Of a DNA stretch of 64,000 nt, positions 8,318 through 15,997 are shown piece after piece. The DNA lies in the NCBI RefSeq assembly GCF_030286555.1, contig NZ_JASVWF010000002.1, positions 310,001-374,000 on the forward strand, given 5' to 3'. The DNA comes from Actinomycetospora termitidis (GTDB lineage: Bacteria; Actinomycetota; Actinomycetes; Mycobacteriales; Pseudonocardiaceae). The position numbers were made by a program, and so were the translations under genes. Numbering within the stretch: position 1 is the first letter of the stretch; every line of letters begins with the position of its first letter. The notes beneath the pieces are model-generated. The model was given only the letters and a program-made list of their open reading frames with translations, ran no database searches and had not been told where the DNA came from.

Positions 8318-9078
8318 GGGTCCTCCGCCGTGGGGACAGTCGAGGACGGGGGCGGGTCGTGACCGCAGGAGCAGGCCGAGGGGTGCGGTCGGTGGCGTCG
8401 CGCAAGGCGTCGGCCGTCGACCTCGTGCTGCACGAGATCCGCCGCTCCATCCTGAGCGGGGAGCTGCCACCGGGGCGGCCCTTCACGGTGCCCGCCCTGA
8501 CCGAGCAGCTCGGGGTCAGTCACGTCCCGGTCCGCGAGGCCCTGCGGCAGCTGGAGGCGCAGGGGCTGATCGTGCTCAGCCCGTCGCGCAGCGCCCTGGT
8601 CACCCCGCTGGACCCGGACGACCTGCGGGCGATCTACCGATTGCGGATTACCGTGGAGCCGGAGCTGGCCGCGCTGTCGGCGCCCGACCGCAGCGACGCC
8701 GAGATCGCCGACCTCGACGACATGGTGCGCGCCACGTTCGACCACGTGCTCGGGGAGGCGTTCTGGCAGCCCCACCGGGACTTCCACGCCGCCCTCATCG
8801 AGCCGGCCGCCAGCCTCTGGGACCGTCGGATGCTGGCGCCGCTCTGGGACGCTTCCGAGCGCTACACCCGCCTGGTCTTCGACCCCGTCGATGCGCCGGA
8901 GTCGTTCGCGCGCCGCCGTGCCCACGCGCACGACGAGCTGGTCGACGCCGCCCGCTCCCGGGACCCGGAGCGCGTGCGCGCGGCCGTACGCGAGCACCTG
9001 GAGGACAACCTCGCGACGATGCTGGCGCGGATGGACGGGATCGAGGGCGTGACGGCCGAGCACGACGCCAGCGCCTGA
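8302..9078 (+). CDS. GntR/FadR-family transcriptional regulator (FCD domain)
   Basis: Likely regulator of the divergent aromatic operon. Seen: a winged-helix segment (AVDLVLHEIRRSILSGELPPG, then LGVSHVPVREALRQLEAQGL) and, after it, an all-helical FCD ligand domain with the usual D...H...H pattern (e.g. HRDFHAAL). The ATG at 8302 lies inside the AT-rich promoter patch and has a poor ribosome site; GTG codons at 8359 or 8392, the latter after GAGGGG, are plausible alternative starts and would trim about 19-30 unconserved residues. Family is firm, start uncertain. Confidence 0.88.
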   Translation: MSTGARVLRRGDSRGRGRVVTAGAGRGVRSVASRKASAVDLVLHEIRRSILSGELPPGRPFTVPALTEQLGVSHVPVREALRQLEAQGLIVLSPSRSALVTPLDPDDLRAIYRLRITVEPELAALSAPDRSDAEIADLDDMVRATFDHVLGEAFWQPHRDFHAALIEPAASLWDRRMLAPLWDASERYTRLVFDPVDAPESFARRRAHAHDELVDAARSRDPERVRAAVREHLEDNLATMLARMDGIEGVTAEHDASA

Positions 9079-9091
9079 GGGGACGCTCGCG

Positions 9092-9616
9092 TCACCGTCC
9101 CTGTCGACGGAGGCGCTCCTGCTTGGCTCGATTGCCGCACGTCGCCATCGAGCACCAGCGGCGACGACGGGTCGGCGACGGGTCGAGGAACACCCACGAG
9201 CACCGGTCGCAGCGGCCGACCCGCGGGAGGTCCGGCCCGGCCAGCAGGGTCCCGACGGCGAGCTCGATCCGGAGCGCGGGCAGGTCCGCCCCGTGCTCCT
9301 CGACCGTGACCGTCCAGCCCTCGACCGGGTCCGGTCTCGCCTGGCGGTAGGCCTCCACGACCGCCGCGCGGACCGCGGACCCGGCCCCACCCGACGTCAG
9401 GAAGGCGTGGAGGTCCTCGCGGAGAGCACGCAGGTCCGCGAGGACGGCGTCCGGGTCGTCCGGGACGGGGACGTCCTCGGCGACCAGGCCCGCGGTGCGG
9501 CACCAGGCGAGCAGGTCGTCCCAGGTCCGGAGACGGTCGAGGTCGCGCTCGCGGGTCGGGCCGCCGGCGGTGTTGACGAAGTCGAGCGCCGGGTGACCCG
9601 CCACGAAGTCGTCCAT
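9092..9616 (-). CDS. CGNR zinc-finger / ABATE-domain protein
   Basis: A 174-residue protein with an N-terminal ABATE-like domain (HPALDFVNTAGG at the start) and a C-terminal CGNR zinc finger: CDRC near residue 135, then WCSMATCGNRAK near 153-164, giving four Cys for zinc. Proteins of this family are thought to be transcriptional regulators of stress or catabolic genes. It is divergent from the hydrolase gene with only 18 bases between start codons, so each promoter must lie inside or overlap the other gene. A CTAACC...GGTTAG dyad spans both starts. Confidence 0.9.
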   Translation of the reverse strand: MDDFVAGHPALDFVNTAGGPTRERDLDRLRTWDDLLAWCRTAGLVAEDVPVPDDPDAVLADLRALREDLHAFLTSGGAGSAVRAAVVEAYRQARPDPVEGWTVTVEEHGADLPALRIELAVGTLLAGPDLPRVGRCDRCSWVFLDPSPTRRRRWCSMATCGNRAKQERLRRQGR

Positions 9617-9619
9617 GAA

Positions 9620-9648
9620 CTAACCTTACTTCGCATGGAAACGGTTAG
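9620..9648. promoter_or_regulatory. Dyad CTAACC-N17-GGTTAG over divergent starts
   Basis: CTAACC at 9620-9625 and GGTTAG at 9643-9648 form an inverted repeat with a 17-base spacer that covers the whole 18-base gap and the first codons of the hydrolase. It is well placed to be the autoregulatory site of the CGNR protein. Confidence 0.4.
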
Positions 9649-10462
9649 GCTCACCGAGGCCTTCGACTTCCGCGGCGATGCCGTGGCGTGGGGCGCGATC
9701 GGCGCGGGCGACCCGCTCGTGCTGGTGCACGGGACGCCGTTCTCGTCGGTGGTGTGGCGCCGGATCGCGCCGCACCTCGCGCGGCACCGGCGGGTGTACG
9801 CCTTCGACCTGGTCGGATACGGACGCTCGGCGAAGCACGAGGGGCAGGACGTCTCGCTCGGCGTCCAGCCGAAGCTGTTCGCCGCCCTGCTCGACCACTG
9901 GGGCGTCGACCGCCCGGACGTCGTCGCGCACGACTTCGGTGGTGCGACCGCGCTGCGCGCCCACCTGCTCGGCGGCCGGGACTACCGGACGCTGACGCTG
10001 ATCGACCCGGTCGCGCTGAGCCCGCACGGCTCCGCGCTGGTGCAGGCCGCGCGCCGGCATGCGACCGCCTACTCCGAGCTGCCCGACTACGTCCACCAAG
10101 CGGTGCTCCGCGCGTACGTGGCCGGAGCGGTGCACCGCACGCTGTCGCCGGCCGAGATGGACGCGTACGTCGCGCCGTGGACCGGGGAGGAGGGGAAGCC
10201 CGCGTTCTACCGGCAGATCGCGCAGATGTCCGACCGGTACACCGACGAGATCCAGGACCGGTACGACGAGATGCGGGTGGCGCCGCGGATCCTCTGGGGC
10301 GCGCAGGACGGCTGGATCCCGGTCGACCGGGCGTACGAGCTGGCGGCACGTATGCCGAGGGCCGAGCTGCGGGTCGTCGAGGACGCGGGACACCTCGTGC
10401 AGGAGGACCGCCCCGAGGCCGTCGTCGCCGCGGTGCTGGACCTCCTCGATCCGGAGGTATGA
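9635..10462 (+). CDS. Alpha/beta hydrolase with Asp nucleophile (epoxide hydrolase/dehalogenase type)
   Basis: A 275-residue alpha/beta hydrolase. Seen: oxyanion HGTPFSS near residue 31-37, the nucleophile elbow AHDFGG near 95-100, and a C-terminal DAGHLVQEDRPE near 250. An Asp instead of Ser in the elbow is the mark of haloalkane/fluoroacetate dehalogenases and epoxide hydrolases, which form a covalent Asp ester. Which of these it is cannot be decided here. The ATG is 18 bases from the divergent CGNR start and has no ribosome site, so the mRNA may be leaderless. It is followed after 18 bases by the antitoxin-like gene. Confidence 0.87.
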   Translation: METVRLTEAFDFRGDAVAWGAIGAGDPLVLVHGTPFSSVVWRRIAPHLARHRRVYAFDLVGYGRSAKHEGQDVSLGVQPKLFAALLDHWGVDRPDVVAHDFGGATALRAHLLGGRDYRTLTLIDPVALSPHGSALVQAARRHATAYSELPDYVHQAVLRAYVAGAVHRTLSPAEMDAYVAPWTGEEGKPAFYRQIAQMSDRYTDEIQDRYDEMRVAPRILWGAQDGWIPVDRAYELAARMPRAELRVVEDAGHLVQEDRPEAVVAAVLDLLDPEV

Positions 10463-10480
10463 GGAAGCTACCCTCGCGGT

Positions 10481-10720
10481 ATGAGCGCAGAGCGGGTGAC
10501 GGTGAGCCTGCCGTCCGAGGTGCTGGCCATGGCACGGCACGCGGTGGCGGCCGGGGAGGCCGACAGCGTGTCGGCGTACGTCGCCCAGGCACTGACGGCG
10601 CGCCAGGCGAAGGCGCAGGCGCTCTCGCAGCTCCACGAGGTGCTCGGGGGACGACCCTCCGTCGCAGCGCTGAACGAGGTTCGCGCCCGGCTCGGGCTGC
10701 CGCTGCTCCCGACCGCGTGA
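10481..10720 (+). CDS. Ribbon-helix-helix antitoxin-like protein (VapB-like)
   Basis: A 79-residue protein with an N-terminal beta strand RVTVSLPSEV followed by two helices, the ribbon-helix-helix DNA-binding pattern of many antitoxins. Its stop overlaps the GTG of the next gene by four bases (GTGA at 10717-10720), the classic antitoxin-toxin coupling. The C-terminal half, which would bind and block the toxin, ends in a proline/leucine-rich tail. Role as antitoxin and autorepressor is inferred from size, fold and linkage. Confidence 0.78.
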   Translation: MSAERVTVSLPSEVLAMARHAVAAGEADSVSAYVAQALTARQAKAQALSQLHEVLGGRPSVAALNEVRARLGLPLLPTA

Positions 10721-11106
10721 TCGGCGGCAGGGTCCTCGACCTGTCCGCGCTGCTGGCCTTCGCCCGGCAGGACTCGGTCTACGCGGGCGCCCTGGTCTGG
10801 ACCGCGGTGGAGGAGGACATCGTCCTGCTCGTCCCCGCGACCGCGGCCGGCCTGGCGTGGGCCCGGCTCGACGAGAGCGCCCGGCCGGTCCTCGAGGTTC
10901 TCTTCGGTCTGCCGGTCACCGTGGTGGACGATCTCGACGCCGCACGCGCCCGCGAGACCGGGATCCTCCTGGACGGTCGCGATGCGCGGATCGACATCGC
11001 ACACGCGGCCGTCTGCGCGCAGCAGCGCGGCTGGCCGCTGGTCACGGCAGAAGCCGAGCCCTACGCGGCGCTGGGCGTTCCGCCCGAGATCGAACCGCTT
11101 CCCTAG
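10717..11106 (+). CDS. PIN-domain toxin-like protein (VapC-like)
   Basis: A 129-residue protein resembling PIN-domain ribonucleases. Seen: an N-terminal hydrophobic strand with Asp (VLDLSALL, first acidic residue) and a C-terminal stretch DARIDIAHAAVCAQQRGWPLVTAE that matches the third acidic position and the final strand of PIN domains. The usual last Asp is replaced by Glu/Ala in VTAEAEPY, so catalytic competence is uncertain. GTG start is fixed by the GTGA overlap with the antitoxin-like gene. VapC toxins cleave tRNA or rRNA; nothing here shows the target. Confidence 0.72.
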   Translation: MIGGRVLDLSALLAFARQDSVYAGALVWTAVEEDIVLLVPATAAGLAWARLDESARPVLEVLFGLPVTVVDDLDAARARETGILLDGRDARIDIAHAAVCAQQRGWPLVTAEAEPYAALGVPPEIEPLP

Positions 11107-11185
11107 CCGCTCACCTGCTCACGAACCGCTTCCGGCGGAATCGCTTTTCGAGCACCGTCGGAGGTCCGACGTCGCGCCCCGTGGA

Positions 11186-12223
11186 TCACGTCGTCGCCAC
11201 GAGGGACTTGGCCACCAGGCTGCGCCCCGCGGTGACGATCGCCTCCTCCGGGTCACGTGGTTGCCAGCCCAGCAGCTGCCGGGCCCGCTCGTTCGAGACC
11301 TTCTTGACGTGACCCAGCTCGGCCGCCGCGGTGCGGAGCTCCGTCGAGAACAGCGCGCCCGCCCGGACGACGAGGTTCGGGATCGTCCGGGTCGGCACGC
11401 GCGCGGCGTCGTCGCCGAGGTGCTCCCGCAGGGTCGCGCCGATCCGGCGCATCGGGATCGCGTCGCCCGTCGAGAGGAGGAACCGTCGACCGGCCGCCTC
11501 CGGCGTGGTCATGGCGCTGAGGTGTGCGCTCGCCACGTCGCGGACGTCCACCACCGGGATGGCGATGTCCGGGTAGCCCGGCAGCGTCCCGGCGAGCATG
11601 CGCTGGACGAGCTGGTTGGACCCGGAGATGTCGCGACCCAGCACCGGGCCCATGACGGCGACCGGCAGCATCGTCGTGAGCTCCAGGTCCTCGCCCTCGA
11701 CGAACTCCCACGCGGCCTGCTCGGCGAGGGTCTTGCTCCGCCCGTAGGCGTCCATCCCCGGGCCGTCGAGCACCGACCAGTCGCCCTCGGTGAACGTGTG
11801 GTCGGTGCGCGGGTGGCCGAAGCCGACCGCGTGGAAGGCGGACGTGAGCACGACCCGCCGCACCCCGCCGTCGCGTGCTGCACGCAGGACGCGCAGCGTG
11901 CCCTCGCGGGCGGGCCGGATGACGTCGTCCTCGTTCCCGACGTGGCCCGGCGCGACCGGCGAGGCGACGTGCAGCACGACGTCGCAGCCCGCGACCGCTT
12001 CCGCCCACCCGGCGTCGTCGGTGAGGTCGGCGGCGACGAAGGTCAGGTTCTCGCCGTGTACCAGGCCGGCCTCGGCGAGCACGGCCCGGACCGTGTCCTG
12101 CCGGGCGAGGGAACGCACCGTCGTCCGGACGAGGTGGCCCTGCTCGAGGAGCTGCAGGATGCAGTGGCCGGCGATGAAGCCGGACCCGCCGGTCACGAGG
12201 ACACGCTGTTGCGGGGTGGTCAT
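11186..12223 (-). CDS. NAD(P)-dependent epimerase/dehydratase family aldehyde or ketone reductase
   Basis: A 345-residue extended short-chain dehydrogenase of the dihydroflavonol-4-reductase/aldehyde reductase type. Seen: VTGGSGFIAGH near residues 9-19 (Rossmann), DLTDDAGW near 66, VVLHVASPV near 86, and the catalytic YGRSK near 160. Family members reduce carbonyl compounds with NADPH. It lies downstream of the SDR gene on the same strand (108-base gap with a GGTCCG dyad). The dyad resembles one in front of the XRE regulator, suggesting common control. Confidence 0.9.
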   Translation of the reverse strand: MTTPQQRVLVTGGSGFIAGHCILQLLEQGHLVRTTVRSLARQDTVRAVLAEAGLVHGENLTFVAADLTDDAGWAEAVAGCDVVLHVASPVAPGHVGNEDDVIRPAREGTLRVLRAARDGGVRRVVLTSAFHAVGFGHPRTDHTFTEGDWSVLDGPGMDAYGRSKTLAEQAAWEFVEGEDLELTTMLPVAVMGPVLGRDISGSNQLVQRMLAGTLPGYPDIAIPVVDVRDVASAHLSAMTTPEAAGRRFLLSTGDAIPMRRIGATLREHLGDDAARVPTRTIPNLVVRAGALFSTELRTAAAELGHVKKVSNERARQLLGWQPRDPEEAIVTAGRSLVAKSLVATT

Positions 12224-12306
12224 GGAGGCTCCGGAGGTCGACGGGCGGGGACGAGAGCGATCGTCCGCTCGCCGTCGGGACGAGCCCAGAGGCCGGATCA
12301 GCCATA

Positions 12307-12319
12307 GGTCCGTCGGACC
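12307..12319. promoter_or_regulatory. GGTCCG-T-CGGACC palindrome
   Basis: A perfect 13-base dyad between the SDR stop (12332) and the epimerase start (12223), 84 bases upstream of that start. Its GGTCCG half-site recurs in the dyad at 13373-13386 in front of the XRE regulator gene, so it may be a second operator of that regulator; it could also be a small terminator stem. Confidence 0.35.
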
Positions 12320-12331
12320 CAGTCTCGGGAC

Positions 12332-13273
12332 TCAGGCCCGCAGGGCGAGAGGTACCCCGATCAGCTCCTGGGAGACGGTCCAGACGCGCGCGGCCTCCTC
12401 GGCACTGCGCAACGGGCGGTAGGGGCGCTGCTCGGCCGGGGCACCGCGCAGGCCACCGAGCCCGTCCGGGCCGTAGAACCCGCCGTCGTGGACCTCGGGG
12501 GAGGTCGCGGCGTACAGGGCGGGGAGCAGGGCGGTGTCGATCGTGCCGAGCAGACCCCACCGCGACAGGGTCCGGATGACCGCGATCTGCGGGGTGTCCC
12601 GCTCGCGACCGACCTCCGGACGCGCGGCGAGCAGGTTCGTCGGGACGACGCCGGGGTGCGAGAGGGTGCTGGTGATCCCCCAGCCGTTCACCTGGCTGCG
12701 GCGGCCCAGCTCGAGCGCGAAGAGACCGAAGGCGATCTTCGACTGGGCGTAGGCGGCCCCGCCGTCGTAGGAGCGCTCCCACTGGAGGTCGTCCCAGTGG
12801 ATCGACCCCGAGCGCGCCGCGATGCTGAGCTGCGAGGTCACCCGCGCCCGGCCGGCGCGCAGCAGCGGCAGGAGGTGGGCGACCAGCGCGACGTGGCCCA
12901 GGTGGTTGGTGCCGAACTGCAGCTCGAAGCCGTCGGCGGTGGTCTGCCGGTCGGGTGGCGTCATGACGCCGGCGTTGTTGACCAGGACGTGGATCGGACG
13001 GCCCTCGGCCCGCAGGGCGGCGCCGAGCGCGGCGACGGAGGCGAGCGAGGACAGGTCGAGCTCGCGCAACGAGACCTCGGCGTCCGGGGTGCGCTCGCGG
13101 ATGGTCGCGACGGCGGCCTGCCCCTTGCGCGGGTTCCGGACGGGCAGGACGACCTCGGCACCGGCCGCGGCGAGCCGTGCGGCCAGGCCCAGGCCGACGC
13201 CGTCGCTGGCGCCGGTGACGACGGCGCGGCGGCCGGTGAGGTCGGGAACGGTGATGTCGGGGGTGCGGGACAT
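12332..13273 (-). CDS. Short-chain dehydrogenase/reductase (protochlorophyllide reductase-like SDR)
   Basis: A 313-residue classical SDR. Seen: [12 protein letters not shown] near residues 20-31, VNNAGVMTP near 98-106, a Ser-containing strand then YAQSK near 175 as the Tyr-Lys catalytic pair, and the LSHPGVV motif near 206-212. This subgroup, with extended length, reduces diverse carbonyls and its natural substrates are mostly unknown. It is divergent from the XRE regulator gene (157-base gap), a layout that recurs twice more in this window as XRE plus SDR pairs. ATG start chosen from conserved N-terminus length. Confidence 0.9.
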   Translation of the reverse strand: MSRTPDITVPDLTGRRAVVTGASDGVGLGLAARLAAAGAEVVLPVRNPRKGQAAVATIRERTPDAEVSLRELDLSSLASVAALGAALRAEGRPIHVLVNNAGVMTPPDRQTTADGFELQFGTNHLGHVALVAHLLPLLRAGRARVTSQLSIAARSGSIHWDDLQWERSYDGGAAYAQSKIAFGLFALELGRRSQVNGWGITSTLSHPGVVPTNLLAARPEVGRERDTPQIAVIRTLSRWGLLGTIDTALLPALYAATSPEVHDGGFYGPDGLGGLRGAPAEQRPYRPLRSAEEAARVWTVSQELIGVPLALRA

Positions 13274-13372
13274 GCCGTCGACGGTGGCCCGTGGCCGCGC
13301 GGACAACCACGGCCCGCCGATCCGTGGCTGAGCGGGCCGCCCCGGCGCGGAGAGGGGGATCGACGATCCGTG

Positions 13373-13386
13373 GTCCGGAACCGGAC
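13373..13386. promoter_or_regulatory. Perfect dyad GTCCGG-AA-CCGGAC
   Basis: Lies 44 bases before the GTG start of the XRE regulator, in the divergent gap shared with the SDR gene. Probable operator for the regulator. A short direct repeat GATCCGTGG also occurs in this gap, one copy adjoining the dyad. Confidence 0.45.
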
Positions 13387-13430
13387 ATCGCCGGTAGGAA
13401 CGGGGCAGCATCCGAGGAGAGGACGGACCC

Positions 13431-14264
13431 GTGATCGATCGCGCCGGGCTGGCGACGTTCCTGCGGCGTCGTCGGGAGGCGTTGCAGCCCGACGACGTCG
13501 GACTCCCGCGGGGGCAACGTCGTCGGACGAGCGGGTTACGGCGCGAGGAGGTCGCGGCGCTGTGCCACATGTCGACCGACTACTACGCGCGGATCGAGCG
13601 GGAGCGCGGCCCGCAGCCCTCGGCGCAGATGATCGCCTCGATCGCGCAGGGCCTGCACCTCTCGCTCGACGAGCGCGACCATCTGTTCCGCCTCGCCGGG
13701 CACCACCCGCCGACCCGTGGCGCGGCGAGCTCACACGTCGGCCCCGGCCTGCTGCGCATCCTCGACCGGCTCGACGACACCCCGGCCGAGATCGTGACCG
13801 AGCTGGGGGAGACGCTGCGGCAGACCCCGATGGGCGTGGCGCTGACCGGCGACACGACCCGGTTCACCGGACCGGAGCGCAGCCTGGGCTACCGCTGGTT
13901 CACCGATCCTGCCGCCCGGGCGCTCTACCCGCCCGAGGACCACGACCTGCTGTCCCGCCGCTACACCGCGGGGCTGCGCGGCATCGTCACGCTCCGCGGG
14001 CCGGACTCCCGGGCGGCCCACCTGGCCGACCTGCTCCTCCCGTTGAGCGCCGAGTTCCGGGCGCTCTGGGAGACGCACGACGTCAACGTGCGGCCGCTCG
14101 ACCTCAAGCGCCTCGTGCACCCCGAGGTCGGCGCCCTGGAGCTGAACTGCCAGACCCTGCTCGACCCCGACCAGTCGCACCTGCTGCTGGTCTACACCGC
14201 GGTCCCCGGGTCGGAGAGCCACGAGAAGCTGCAGCTCCTGTCGGTGCTCGGCCGGGCGGGGTGA
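13431..14264 (+). CDS. XRE-type helix-turn-helix regulator with MmyB-like ligand domain
   Basis: A 277-residue regulator. Seen: helix-turn-helix [28 protein letters not shown] near residues 27-60, then a PAS-like MmyB domain with the conserved RWFTDPAAR near 155 and a [15 protein letters not shown] strand near 225-240. MmyB-like regulators bind a small hydrophobic ligand such as a fatty acid and often control the adjacent reductase. GTG start has GGAGAGGACGG upstream. It is divergent from the SDR gene at 13273. Two paralogues of the same architecture lie at 53853 and 57616. Confidence 0.92.
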   Translation: MIDRAGLATFLRRRREALQPDDVGLPRGQRRRTSGLRREEVAALCHMSTDYYARIERERGPQPSAQMIASIAQGLHLSLDERDHLFRLAGHHPPTRGAASSHVGPGLLRILDRLDDTPAEIVTELGETLRQTPMGVALTGDTTRFTGPERSLGYRWFTDPAARALYPPEDHDLLSRRYTAGLRGIVTLRGPDSRAAHLADLLLPLSAEFRALWETHDVNVRPLDLKRLVHPEVGALELNCQTLLDPDQSHLLLVYTAVPGSESHEKLQLLSVLGRAG

Positions 14265-14378
14265 CCGTCGCCGGCGTCGATCGGGCCTCCAGGGCTCCCC
14301 GCGCGGCCTCGCGGCAGCATTCCGTACCCGCTGATCATCGGCGCCGCCGCGGCCGGGTCCCGATGTAGGGAATCGGGA

Positions 14379-15965
14379 TCACGGTGACGCGCCGAAGGGT
14401 GTGGCGTCCTGACGGCAGACCGTGCCCGGCCGGGGCAGCGTCCCGTCCACGAAGTAGGCGCGTTGGGCGTCGGCGGCGCACCGGCTGGGGTTGAGGAAGG
14501 CGGTGTGGCCGTAGCCGACCACCGTGAGCAGCCGGGCGTTGCGGAGCTCGGTCGACATGAGGACGGAGTTCTGGAACGGCGTCGACGGGTCGCGGGTGGG
14601 CCCGAGGACGAGGATCGGTGCCTGGTTGCGGTTGAACGGCCCCCGGTACGGGTCGGCCGCCCGCACCGGCCACGTCGAGCACGGTTCGTCGCCCCACACC
14701 GCGTTCGCACCGATCGGTCCGTTGCGGGCCTCCGAGTTCCGCGCCAGCGCCCCGAACAGCCCGACCGGCGGCACGGCCGCGTCGCCGCACGACACCGCGT
14801 AGCCCTGCTCGGGGCCGTCGTAGGAGCTCGGCGGGGGCAGCGGGCCGTCGGGGGTGTCCGGCGGCAGCGGCACGTCCCGCGCGTCCCAGATGGCCTTCAT
14901 CCCGGCGGCGACCCCGGCCCAGCCCGCGGACCCGCCGTTCGTCACCGGGCTGGTGAACGGGAACGCGATGTCGAGGCCGTTGGAGATGCGCGAGACGAGG
15001 CCGGGGCCGGTGATGAGTTCGCTCCGGGGCGCGTACCAGATGGGTCCGTTCGCCAACCGCGCCAGCAGCTGGTTCCACCGGTCGACCGTGGCTTGGGGCG
15101 AGCCCGCCGAGAACGCGCAGCGGGACGCGTCGACCTGTCCGCACAGCCGGAGCAGGTCGCCGAGCACCGAGCTCGCGGCCGTGTCGGAGCCGATGCGCAT
15201 CGAGATGCTGCGGGTGGTCACCGGCAGGTTCCGGTCGGTCCAGGCCGACGGGGCGAGGTTCCCGTCGAGCACCATGGCGCGGACCTTGTCGGGGAAGAGG
15301 TTCGCGTAGGTCGCGCCGAGGAAGGTGCCGTACGACAGCCCGATGTAGTTCAGCTTCGCGTCGCCGACGGCCTGCCGGAGCAGGTCGAGGTCGCGGGCGG
15401 TGTCGGCGGTGTTCGCGTGCTCGAGGAGGGCACGGTCCCGGGCTGCGCACGCCTGCCCGAACCGGCGCCAGGTGTCGACGTAGGCCGCGGCCTGCCCCGG
15501 CGTCGTCGGATAGTCCGCGCTGTCGCCGAGGAACCGGCCCTCCGCCTCCTGACTGTCGAAGCACTGCACCGGCGTGCTCTCGCCGACGCCGCGGGGGTCC
15601 CAGGAGACGACGTCGAACCGGTCCTGCAGGCCCGCGGGCAGCAGGCGGATCCACGCGCTGATCTGACCGGTGCCCGTCCCGCCCGGCCCGCCCGGGTTGA
15701 GGAAGAGCGACCCGATCTTCGGTCCGGTCGCGGGCTTGCGGGTGACGGCGAGGGTGATCGTCCGGCCGCGGGGATCGCGGTGGTCCAACGGCACGGTCGC
15801 CGTGGCGCACTGGAACCCGGCCTGGGCGGGCGGCGAGTCCTTCTCGCACTTTCCCCACGCCAGGGGCGGCACGAGGGGCCCCGGCGGGGGCGCGGCCCAG
15901 CCGGTGCCGGTGAGCACGGCGGCGAGCAGGGTGGCGACGGCGGTCACGAGCAGCGCTCGCGTCAT
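14379..15965 (-). CDS. Secreted tripeptidyl aminopeptidase-like alpha/beta hydrolase
   Basis: A 528-residue serine hydrolase of the streptomycete tripeptidyl aminopeptidase (SAP/TAP) family, predicted to act outside the cell on peptides. Seen: an N-terminal signal peptide (MTRALLVTAVATLLAAVLTG, cleavage likely after the AWAA-like region near residue 25), LNPGGPGGTG oxyanion region near 91-100, GLSYGTFLG near 205-213 with the nucleophile Ser, LGPTRDPSTP near 455 (Asp) and VGYGHTAF near 487 (His). ATG start has GGGAGAGGA upstream. It follows the CPBP protease gene after 32 bases on the same strand. Confidence 0.92.
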   Translation of the reverse strand: MTRALLVTAVATLLAAVLTGTGWAAPPPGPLVPPLAWGKCEKDSPPAQAGFQCATATVPLDHRDPRGRTITLAVTRKPATGPKIGSLFLNPGGPGGTGTGQISAWIRLLPAGLQDRFDVVSWDPRGVGESTPVQCFDSQEAEGRFLGDSADYPTTPGQAAAYVDTWRRFGQACAARDRALLEHANTADTARDLDLLRQAVGDAKLNYIGLSYGTFLGATYANLFPDKVRAMVLDGNLAPSAWTDRNLPVTTRSISMRIGSDTAASSVLGDLLRLCGQVDASRCAFSAGSPQATVDRWNQLLARLANGPIWYAPRSELITGPGLVSRISNGLDIAFPFTSPVTNGGSAGWAGVAAGMKAIWDARDVPLPPDTPDGPLPPPSSYDGPEQGYAVSCGDAAVPPVGLFGALARNSEARNGPIGANAVWGDEPCSTWPVRAADPYRGPFNRNQAPILVLGPTRDPSTPFQNSVLMSTELRNARLLTVVGYGHTAFLNPSRCAADAQRAYFVDGTLPRPGTVCRQDATPFGASP

Positions 15966-15997
15966 CGGGGTCCTCTCCCGGAACGGGGGCGGGGCGG

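Noticed and set aside
11091-11133. Twelve-base direct repeat CGAACCGCTTCC at 11091-11102 and 11122-11133, seen as a possible attachment-site duplication
   Set aside because: No integrase, tRNA or mobile gene is near; one copy lies in the end of the PIN gene. It is probably chance in this repeat-prone DNA.
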